A DNA stretch of 7,407 nt from an uncultured Archangium sp. (GTDB taxonomy: Bacteria; Myxococcota; Myxococcia; Myxococcales; Myxococcaceae), in contig CAMLFP010000283.1 in the NCBI GenBank assembly GCA_946479335.1, forward strand, positions 1 to 7,407, read 5' to 3'. Both the position numbers and the translations under genes were made by a program. Positions 1-5,451 of the stretch are shown one piece after another; position 1 is the first letter of the stretch, and every line of letters begins with the position of its first letter. Under the pieces are notes generated by a model. The model made no database searches and was not told the DNA's origin. It worked only from the letters and a program-made list of their open reading frames with translations.

Positions 1-645
1 GCCGTCGGCCTGCAGCACGCCTTCGAGGCTGATCACCTCGCGGCCGTGGCGTCGCTCTCGGCGCGCAGCAAGCACGTAAGAGATGTCGTGGTGCACGGGC
101 TGACGTGGGGCCTCGGGCACGCGCTGACGCTGGTGCTGCTGGCGGGCGGCGTCTTCGTCGCGGGCGCGGTCATCCCCGAGGCGTGGGCCGGCCGGCTGGA
201 GTTCTGCGTCGGCGTGATGCTCGTCGGGCTCGGCGCGCAGGCGCTGTGGAAGTTGTGGCGCGAGCGCGCGCACGTGCACGTCCACGCGCATGAAGGCGTC
301 GCGGAGCACGTGCACCTCCACTCCCACCGCGACTCCGACGCGCATCAGCACGAGCACGGCTTCCGCTGGCGCACGCTGGCGGTGGGGTTGATGCACGGGC
401 TGGCGGGCTCGGCGGCGCTGCTGCTGCTGGCCGCCACGCGCGTCAACGAGCCGGGCTGGGGCCTCGCGTACATCGCGGTCTTCGGCGTCGGCTCGATGCT
501 GGGCATGGGCGTGCTGTCGGCGCTCATCGCGGTGCCGCTGTCGGCGTCGGCGAAGAAGCTCACCGCGGTGCACTCCGGGCTTCACGGCCTCATCGCGACT
601 GCGACCGTGTTCATCGGCGCGTCGACCATCGTCGCGCACTGGTAG
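1..645 (+). CDS. Nickel/cobalt (UreH/HupE-like) membrane transporter, 5' end missing
   Basis: The frame is open to the left edge, so 214 C-terminal residues are visible and the true start lies outside; the GTG at 46 is only an internal codon. The fragment opens with GLQHAFEADHLAAVASL, which contains the H-x4-D-H signature of the NiCoT/UreH/HupE metal transporters, where these residues sit in a membrane helix and select Ni or Co ions. Hydrophobic helices follow, then a cytoplasm-like loop at about nt 268-360 with 11 His in 32 residues, then a second conserved-looking helix start, GLMHGLAGSAAL, and two more hydrophobic segments to the stop. Family knowledge: these proteins supply Ni to urease or hydrogenase, or export Ni/Co. 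No urease or hydrogenase gene is visible here, so direction and physiological partner are unknown. The fragment is close to the usual length of UreH-like proteins, so probably only a short N-terminal piece is missing. Confidence 0.8.
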   Translation, partial: AVGLQHAFEADHLAAVASLSARSKHVRDVVVHGLTWGLGHALTLVLLAGGVFVAGAVIPEAWAGRLEFCVGVMLVGLGAQALWKLWRERAHVHVHAHEGVAEHVHLHSHRDSDAHQHEHGFRWRTLAVGLMHGLAGSAALLLLAATRVNEPGWGLAYIAVFGVGSMLGMGVLSALIAVPLSASAKKLTAVHSGLHGLIATATVFIGASTIVAHW

Positions 646-727
646 CGGCGCGGTCGTCACCCTGGGCGACGCGCGTCGCAGTGCCCGCTCGCGTCGGGCG
701 CGGCGTCTCCCGTGGAGGAACCGTCTT

Positions 728-1090
728 TCACTCTGCGCTGCGTGAGCCCCGCGGCGCGTCGCCAGCCAGCAGCGCTTCGACCCGGTGCCGCGCGCGCAGC
801 CCGCGGGGTGGCGTGTAGAAGACCAGCAGCATCTCTCCGCCGCGCGCGCCCTCCACGCGAAAGCCCTGCCCGGCGATGCGGATCAGATCCTTCATCTTCG
901 GGTTCAGCTTCGAGGCCTCCAGCACGCTCATGCTGCCGAGCGAAGCCAGCCGCGCCCAGACCGCGTCATCGAACACCGCGCCCGAGTAGTAGATCTTCCA
1001 CTCGTCGCGGCAGCTCTTGCGCACCTCCGCGTCGAGCGCGCCGCGCGGCCGGTACTTGAAGCCCACCAGCCGCTCGCGCCGGGTCGCCAC
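728..1090 (-). CDS. Small conserved-looking hypothetical protein, last gene of the V4R cluster
   Basis: A 120-residue protein that I do not recognise. It starts at GTG (1088-1090), only 9 bases after the V4R stop and in the same reading frame; a weak GAAGAG overlapping that TGA could serve as ribosome binding site. The first 80 residues look like an ordinary globular protein (KSCRDEWKIYYSGAVFDDAVW, then SMSVLEASKLNPKMKDLIRI, then a strand-rich EMLLVFYTPPRG), with normal aromatic and acidic content. That, plus strong GC3 bias, separates it from the Arg/Ala-rich overlapping frames. There is no signal peptide, membrane segment or Cys/His cluster. Its position at the end of a tight minus-strand run suggests cotranscription with the V4R and haemerythrin-like genes and perhaps a shared function. 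The C-terminal 20 residues are basic and probably disordered. It could instead be a detached C-terminal domain of the V4R protein. Confidence 0.6.
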   Translation of the reverse strand: MATRRERLVGFKYRPRGALDAEVRKSCRDEWKIYYSGAVFDDAVWARLASLGSMSVLEASKLNPKMKDLIRIAGQGFRVEGARGGEMLLVFYTPPRGLRARHRVEALLAGDAPRGSRSAE

Positions 1091-1099
1091 GCTGACTCT

Positions 1100-2302
1100 T
1101 CAGAGCCGCTCGGCCACGAAGCGGCACTGCGAGGCGCCCATCGAGCGGCACTCCACCTCGCGCGCCACGAAGAAGCGGCCATCGGTGAAGGTGCGCGCGT
1201 AGAACTCGGGCGTCAGCGCCGGGCGGCTCTGGATGTTCGCGTGGTACACGAGGTTCATCAGGCCCGAGGTGCCGCCGGTCGCGAGGTAGCAGCGCGGCGT
1301 CTTCGAGCGCCCGAAGCCCGCGAGGAAGCCGTTCGACTCGTAGCTGCCGTCGATGACCAGCTCCAGGCGTTGCCCGGGGTCGAGTGCGGCGACGCTCCAG
1401 CGCCCCCAGCCCAGCGCGTTCACCACCGACACCATCCCGTACACCCAGTCTTCGGTGGTCTTGCACTGCGGCTTGATGAGCGCGTCCCACTCCGCGCTCT
1501 CCATGATGCCGCCGAAGGTGTGGAACGCGCAGACCTGCCCGGCCTCGGTCAGCAGCATGCGCGAGGCCTCGAGCGCCGCGTCGCCGGCCGCCGACTCCAT
1601 CTGCTGGTCGAAGCGGTAGCAGACGAGGTTGTAGTAGTTCGCGAAGTGCCGCGTCAGCGACACGCCGAACGCGTCGACGCGGCCTTCTTCATTGCCCGCC
1701 AGCGGGAGCCCACCGCACGCGGTGATGATCGCCGCCTCGTCGACGGAGGTCTTCGTGGCGAACGGCGAGCGCTTCGGCCAGTCGGTCAGCGCGCCCAACC
1801 CCATCGACTTCGGCAGCACCGCGCGGCCGCCCGGCTTCACCTCGTACACGCACTCCCGCGCGCCGGCGGCGACGCACGCCGTCTCCTTCACGGTGAACGC
1901 CGCGCCGAAGCGGTGCCGCGCCACGGCCTCGATGAAGCCCGCGTTGAAGAAGCACACCGGAGCGCTCGCCGCGCCGTACTTCGACTTCCACCCCAGCGCG
2001 TAGTGGCTCGCGGTCACCGTCGCGCGCCCGCCCGAGGCGCTCAGCGACGCCGTGTCGAGCACGCCGAAGCCCAGCTGGCGGAAGAGCAGCGACGACTCGG
2101 CCCCCGCGCCCAGCGCCGAGAGCTCCGCGAACACCACCTCCGCCGCCGCGTCGGTGAGCAGCGCCTCGTGCTGCACCAGCGCCGCCTGGTCGACGATGCT
2201 CTTCTGGAGGAAGCAGTTGTAGTGGTGACAGTGGAAGACGTGCGGCTCGCCTCCGATGCTGGCCAGCGCGCGGTCGGCGTGAATCTCCACGGGGATGCTC
2301 AT
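1100..2302 (-). CDS. Tandem V4R-domain protein (putative small-molecule sensor)
   Basis: 400 residues. V4R (4-vinyl reductase) domains are small ligand-binding folds found in bacteriochlorophyll enzymes and in many signalling proteins. Two copies are suggested by a repeated C-terminal motif: residues 140-151 (E-x2-C-x3-G-x3-C, with Cys143 and Cys151) and residues 382-393 (the same pattern, with Cys385 and Cys393), each followed by a short hydrophobic strand. A second match between halves is LLTDAAAEVVFAEL (49-62) against LLTEAGQVCAFHTF (250-263). The protein therefore looks like an internal duplication, roughly 1-158 and 190-400. Residues 21-30 (HVFHCHHYNC) form a His/Cys cluster that could bind metal. 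There is no DNA-binding or membrane segment. The ATG overlaps the stop of the upstream haemerythrin-like gene (ATGA), and GGAG lies 5 bases before it, so the pair is probably translationally coupled. The actual ligand cannot be read from the sequence. Confidence 0.78.
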   Translation of the reverse strand: MSIPVEIHADRALASIGGEPHVFHCHHYNCFLQKSIVDQAALVQHEALLTDAAAEVVFAELSALGAGAESSLLFRQLGFGVLDTASLSASGGRATVTASHYALGWKSKYGAASAPVCFFNAGFIEAVARHRFGAAFTVKETACVAAGARECVYEVKPGGRAVLPKSMGLGALTDWPKRSPFATKTSVDEAAIITACGGLPLAGNEEGRVDAFGVSLTRHFANYYNLVCYRFDQQMESAAGDAALEASRMLLTEAGQVCAFHTFGGIMESAEWDALIKPQCKTTEDWVYGMVSVVNALGWGRWSVAALDPGQRLELVIDGSYESNGFLAGFGRSKTPRCYLATGGTSGLMNLVYHANIQSRPALTPEFYARTFTDGRFFVAREVECRSMGASQCRFVAERL

Positions 2303-2721
2303 GCCTTCTCCAGCACCTTCGCGGTGCGTTCGACGAGGGGGAAGACGCCGCGCGTCTCGGTCTGAAAACGCGAGCGGATGACGGTGGCCACGGTGTGGAA
2401 GGAGCCCACCAGCGACGACGCCGGGCTGGCCTCGAAGGTCTCGAAGAAGCGCCGCACCGCCGCCGACTGCACCTTCATGTTGGCCTCGAAGATGCGCGCC
2501 AGCTGCGCCGCGCCCGGGTCGTGGGCCGCGTCGGCCTGCTGCGCGAGCGCCGGGTAGAGGGCGTCTTTCGACTTGAAGTGCGCCAGCACCTCCGCGCGCA
2601 TCGCCTTGAGCTGGGCCGAGAACTTCTCGGCATCGCCCGCCACGCCCTCCGCCGCCTTCAGCCCTGCTTCGATGCGCGCCTGCTCAGCGCGGAATTGGTC
2701 CAACTGCGGGAGTGCCAACAT
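2299..2721 (-). CDS. Haemerythrin-like four-helix protein lacking most metal ligands
   Basis: 140 residues, entirely helical in character. It has the layout of the haemerythrin/HHE fold: helix 2 carries AHFKSKDALYPAL (47-59) and helix 4 carries RFQTETRGVFPLVE (118-131), matching the family's usual H-x3-E-x3-(L/F)-(Y/F)-P segments. Only three His are present (48, 67 and 109). Where the family has H-x3-E, helix 2 has His48 with Lys52/Asp53 and helix 4 has Arg118 with Glu122, so a normal di-iron site cannot form. Family members sense or store oxygen or NO; this one is more likely a structural or regulatory relative, or binds something else. The ATG at 2721 is preceded by a weak AGAGA. Its stop overlaps the V4R start by 4 bases, pointing to equimolar production and possibly a complex with the V4R protein. 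It might alternatively be an unrelated four-helix bundle. Confidence 0.65.
   Translation of the reverse strand: MLALPQLDQFRAEQARIEAGLKAAEGVAGDAEKFSAQLKAMRAEVLAHFKSKDALYPALAQQADAAHDPGAAQLARIFEANMKVQSAAVRRFFETFEASPASSLVGSFHTVATVIRSRFQTETRGVFPLVERTAKVLEKA
2308..2311 (-). promoter_or_regulatory. Ribosome binding site of the V4R gene
   Basis: GGAG on the minus strand, 5 bases upstream of the V4R ATG and inside the last codons of the haemerythrin-like gene. It supports the 2302 start and translational coupling through the ATGA overlap. Confidence 0.6.
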
Positions 2722-2762
2722 GGGTTCTCTGGGGGGAGTGCTGCGGGCCGACTTCTAGCAGG

Positions 2763-2791
2763 CGTGAAATCGACGCGACCAGTTGGGTCAA
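2763..2791 (-). promoter_or_regulatory. Weak candidate promoter for the haemerythrin-like/V4R cluster
   Basis: On the minus strand TTGACC (2786-2791) is followed after 17 bases by TTCACG (2763-2768). The -35 is good and the -10 poor. An alternative extended -10, TGC-TAGAAG, lies at 2752-2760 but has no -35. If either works, the cluster can be transcribed apart from the upstream ceramidase gene. No convincing terminator separates the two genes, so readthrough from the ceramidase gene is equally possible. Confidence 0.2.
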
Positions 2792-2804
2792 CCCCGCCCC
2801 CGCG

Positions 2805-3536
2805 TCAGGCAAAAAGCCTCGCGAACTGCCGGTAGTGCAGAAACGCGAAGATCATCGAGACCGCGCCGAACTCGTGCCACACCGCGTGCCCGGGGAAGAG
2901 GTGGTCGCTCGGGTCGCAGCGCAGGCGCGAGGCGTCTGACGCCGAGAACGCGAAGGCCACCGCGATGAACACCAGGCACAGGTAGAGGAACCGGTGCGAC
3001 ACGGGCTCGCTGGCCCGGCGCGACGCGAGGACCTCGGTCGTCAGCGTGCCTACCAGCAGCACCACCACGATGCCCTGGATGGGGAACGGTGTCTTCGCCA
3101 CCAGCACCGTGAACACCGTGAGCGAGATGATGGAGATGTAGAGCGTCTTGAAGAAGGCCTGCGGCTTCACCGTGCCCATGCGCACCAGGTTGAGCAGCAG
3201 CACGAGGTTGAAGAAGAAGTACATGCCGAAGAAGTCGAAGACCTGCAGCACGAAGGTCACGCTCGCGTGGTACACGAGCGAGGTGACGCCGACCCAGAAC
3301 GCAGCGGGCGCCCAGAAGCGCACCATGCGGTTGGGCTCGCGCCGCGTGTAGAAGAACAGCCCGACCGCGACCGCGATGTACGCCAGGTTGCTCCACGTGT
3401 TGGCCGGCTCGGAGATGACGCCGCACAGCGTCTCCTCGCACCACTTCACGTTCGGCAGCCCGCCCCACTCGCGCACCGGCGTCCAGAAGCACTCCGGGTT
3501 CGTCAGGTTCGGGTAGTTCGCAAGATCATTCTGCAT
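2805..3536 (-). CDS. Ceramidase-family (CREST) integral membrane hydrolase
   Basis: 243 residues, with about seven hydrophobic segments (roughly 47-63, 72-91, 93-118, 127-147, 152-170, 181-199, 216-235). It carries the CREST/alkaline-ceramidase signature: Ser86-x3-His90 (SLVYH), Asp101 (VFDFFGMY) and His217-x3-His221 (HAVWH). In human ACER3 the equivalent three His bind the catalytic Zn, with the Ser and Asp nearby. The N-terminal part, W32-C-E-E, then S-E-P-A-N-T-W-S-N (42-50), resembles the region that binds Ca in ACER3, with some ligands changed (Lys31 where ACER3 has Asp, Thr36 where it has Asn). The expected reaction is hydrolysis of an amide-linked lipid such as ceramide in the membrane. 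Myxobacteria make ceramides, so the substrate is plausible, but it is not shown here. The length is typical. The start is supported by AGGTG 5 bases upstream. The gene is divergent from the response regulator and upstream of the haemerythrin-like/V4R genes. Confidence 0.85.
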   Translation of the reverse strand: MQNDLANYPNLTNPECFWTPVREWGGLPNVKWCEETLCGVISEPANTWSNLAYIAVAVGLFFYTRREPNRMVRFWAPAAFWVGVTSLVYHASVTFVLQVFDFFGMYFFFNLVLLLNLVRMGTVKPQAFFKTLYISIISLTVFTVLVAKTPFPIQGIVVVLLVGTLTTEVLASRRASEPVSHRFLYLCLVFIAVAFAFSASDASRLRCDPSDHLFPGHAVWHEFGAVSMIFAFLHYRQFARLFA

Positions 3537-3603
3537 TCGCGCACCTGTAGCACGTGATCAAACTACCGCTCGTGCATCACAATCGAATAAACCAGTGGCC
3601 CCG
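3537..3603. promoter_or_regulatory. Divergent intergenic region between ceramidase-family gene and response regulator
   Basis: This 67-base gap is more AT-rich than its surroundings and must hold promoters for both directions, unless transcripts enter from elsewhere. It contains the palindromes CACGTG (3551-3556) and TGATCA (3555-3560), an inverted pair GTGAT (3554-3558) and ATCAC (3576-3580), and an AT-rich GAATAAA (3585-3591) shortly before the receiver gene. That last run could be a -10 element for the plus strand, but no good -35 lies at the right distance. The short gap suggests the two promoters overlap and may be co-regulated. Confidence 0.4.
3542..3546 (-). promoter_or_regulatory. Ribosome binding site of the ceramidase-family gene
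   Basis: AGGTG on the minus strand with a 5-base spacer to the ATG at 3536. It is a good match to the anti-Shine-Dalgarno sequence and fixes the start. Confidence 0.6.
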
Positions 3604-4044
3604 ATGAGCACTGAGCAGCTCCAGAGCGGCCCCGCCGCGACGCCTCCTCCGGGGGTTCGCGTGCTCATCGTCGAAGACAACCCGCACATCATCGAGATGT
3701 ACTCGTACGTGCTCAAGAAGCTGGCCGCGAGCGACTTCAAGGGCGGCACGCCGCTCGAGGTGCACTTCGCGGCCGACGGGCACGCGGCGCTCTCGATGCT
3801 GGGCGACGGCAGCTTCGCGCTGGTGATGACCGACCTCTACATGCCGGTGCTCGACGGCTTCCAGCTGCTCGAGAAGATGCGCGCCACGCCGTCGCTGGCC
3901 AGCATCCCCGTGGTGGCCATCTCCGCGGGCGGCACCGACGCGCGCGACAAGGCGATGAAGCTGGGCGTGAACGTGTTCCTCAAGAAGCCGGTGCGCTTCG
4001 CCGAGGTGATGGACACCGTGAAGCAACTCCTTCGTCTCAAGTAA
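3604..4044 (+). CDS. Single-domain CheY-like response regulator
   Basis: 146 residues from the ATG at 3604; an in-frame GTG at 3595 would add three. After a short Pro-rich, flexible N-terminus (about 20 residues) comes one receiver domain with all key positions: acidic pair Glu24-Asp25 (VLIVEDN), phosphoacceptor Asp77 (VMTDLYMPVLDG, codon 3832-3834), switch Ser107 (VVAISAG) and Lys128 before Pro (FLKKP). Nothing follows the domain, so there is no DNA-binding or enzymatic output. Such proteins act through partners or as phosphate relays. The adjacent kinase-fold gene, 15 bases downstream, is the obvious candidate partner. No histidine kinase is in the window, so the phosphodonor is encoded elsewhere or just outside. 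There is no clear Shine-Dalgarno before either start, which makes the exact start uncertain. Confidence 0.88.
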   Translation: MSTEQLQSGPAATPPPGVRVLIVEDNPHIIEMYSYVLKKLAASDFKGGTPLEVHFAADGHAALSMLGDGSFALVMTDLYMPVLDGFQLLEKMRATPSLASIPVVAISAGGTDARDKAMKLGVNVFLKKPVRFAEVMDTVKQLLRLK

Positions 4045-4059
4045 GGAAAACCCCAGGGC

Positions 4060-5451
4060 ATGTCCGGCACCACGAGAGAGCGGGTCAGCACAGACGCCGC
4101 GTTCATTCTGAAGACCCTGCAGGAAAACCTGGGCGCGGGGCGCTCGAACAAGCTCGCCGACGTCAAGATGTCGCTCGAGAACAACGTCGCGCTCGACTTC
4201 GACAGCTACTTCTTCTTCCTGCGCAAGTTCCACTACATCGCGATGGACCGCGAGGCCCAGCTCAAGCTCACCGAGCAGGGCGAGCGCGTGGCGCAGGGTG
4301 ATGACGAGGCGAAGTTCACCGGGGAGATCGCCGACTTCTTCGCCGACCAGATTTCAGAGGAGGCCGCGTCGGCCGAGGTCGAGCAGCCCGACCCGACCCC
4401 GCCTCCCGCACCTTCCACCGACATCGTCCTGGAGCCGCCAGCCATGCCACAGCCGCCCCGTCGCAAGCCGCAAGAAGACTTCCCCCAGGTGACCGCGCCC
4501 GAATCGCGCGGAGGCTTCAGCTCTCCGCCGCCCCCGCCCGCCCCGCTGCCGTTGACCGCGGCGGTGCCCAGCGCCGGCGCGTATGGCGGCGCGCCGAAGG
4601 GGCAAGACCTCGACCTGCGCTACCAGAAGGGTGATCAGCTGGGCTCCGGCCCGCTGGGCACGGTCTTCAAGGGCAAGCACAACGCGCTCGGCCTCGACGT
4701 GGCGGTCAAGGAGCTGAAGGACATCTTCGGGTACTTCTCGTTCTTGCAGCGCGGCGAGGTCATCAAGCGCCTGAAGAAGGAGCTGTGCGCGCAGGCGCAG
4801 GTGCGTCACCCCGGCATCGCGCAGATCATCGACCAGAACACCGACGTCGCGCGCCCGTACTACGTGACGGAGCTGTGCAAGGGGAGCCTCCGCGAGAAGC
4901 TCGAGGCCGCGGGCACCAAGGGCCTGCCGGTGCCGCAGGCGATCCGCTACTTCCTCCAGTTGGCCTACGCGCTGCGCGCCGCGCACCAGCAGGGGCTCAC
5001 GCACCACAACTTGAAGCCGGAGAACGTCTTGTTCGACGTGTACGGCAACGCGAAGCTGGCCGACTTCGGGCTCTCGCGCGTCATCGAGGTCGACCAGAGC
5101 AAGGGCATGCCGCAGGTCTTCGTCGGCACCGGCGGCATGGGCTACATGAGCCCGGAGCTCATCGCGCGCTCGAAAGACGCCGGCCCCTCGAGCGACGTCT
5201 ACGCGCTGGGCATCCTGCTCTACGAGATGCTCACCGGTCAGTTGCCCGGCCGCCGCAGCCCGCTGCCGTCGGAGATCAATTCTGACGTGCCCGCGAAGCT
5301 CGACCCCATCTTCGACAAGATGACGCAGGACCGGAAAGACTCGCGGTACTCCGACTTCGAGGCGGTGTTCGACGACTTCTACGCGGCGTTCGCCGACAAG
5401 TCGTATCTCGCGCGCGGTGACCTGCTGTTGTGGAGCGAGCTCGCCGGCTGA
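4060..5451 (+). CDS. Ser/Thr kinase-fold protein with HRD changed to HHN (possible pseudokinase)
   Basis: 463 residues in three parts. Residues 1-100 are a charged, helical domain I cannot name (it resembles a winged-helix or adaptor module). Residues 107-180 are a Pro-rich linker. Residues 187-445 form a protein kinase fold: glycine loop GSGPLG (195-200), VAVK Lys217, helix-C Glu241, metal-binding DFG (335-337), SPE (364-366) in place of APE, and helix-F Asp379. The catalytic loop reads HHNLKPEN (315-322): Asn317 (codon 5008-5010, aac) replaces the catalytic Asp of HRD, while Lys319 and Asn322 are kept. Nucleotide and Mg binding look possible, but phosphotransfer should be weak or absent, so it may work as a scaffold or allosteric switch. 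There is no membrane segment, so it is cytoplasmic. The ATG lies 15 bases after the receiver gene with AAGGA 12 bases upstream, which fits a two-gene operon. Its stop abuts the opposing HNH stop. Confidence 0.85.
   Translation: MSGTTRERVSTDAAFILKTLQENLGAGRSNKLADVKMSLENNVALDFDSYFFFLRKFHYIAMDREAQLKLTEQGERVAQGDDEAKFTGEIADFFADQISEEAASAEVEQPDPTPPPAPSTDIVLEPPAMPQPPRRKPQEDFPQVTAPESRGGFSSPPPPPAPLPLTAAVPSAGAYGGAPKGQDLDLRYQKGDQLGSGPLGTVFKGKHNALGLDVAVKELKDIFGYFSFLQRGEVIKRLKKELCAQAQVRHPGIAQIIDQNTDVARPYYVTELCKGSLREKLEAAGTKGLPVPQAIRYFLQLAYALRAAHQQGLTHHNLKPENVLFDVYGNAKLADFGLSRVIEVDQSKGMPQVFVGTGGMGYMSPELIARSKDAGPSSDVYALGILLYEMLTGQLPGRRSPLPSEINSDVPAKLDPIFDKMTQDRKDSRYSDFEAVFDDFYAAFADKSYLARGDLLLWSELAG

Noticed and set aside
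646..727. Possible terminators between the transporter and the convergent 120-residue gene (stems 653-658/665-670 and 683-687/695-699, and the palindrome 668-677)
   Set aside because: Stems of 5-6 bp with no T-tract on either strand; expected by chance at this G+C.
785..2365. Long plus-strand ORF of 526 codons opposite the V4R gene
   Set aside because: Arg/Ala/His-rich with no recognisable motif; it is the antisense shadow of GC3-biased minus-strand genes, which have clear V4R repeats.
2776..2800. Short inverted repeat after the ceramidase stop (GTTG...CAAC, GGGT...ACCC)
   Set aside because: Four-base arms with 2-3 base loops and no T-tract; not a credible terminator.
3554..3580. GTGAT...ATCAC as an FNR/CRP-like operator
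   Set aside because: The 17-base spacing does not fit the 4-6 bases of that operator class.
3577..4233. Minus-strand 218-codon ORF opposite the response regulator
   Set aside because: His/Arg/Val-rich antisense of a clearly conserved receiver domain.
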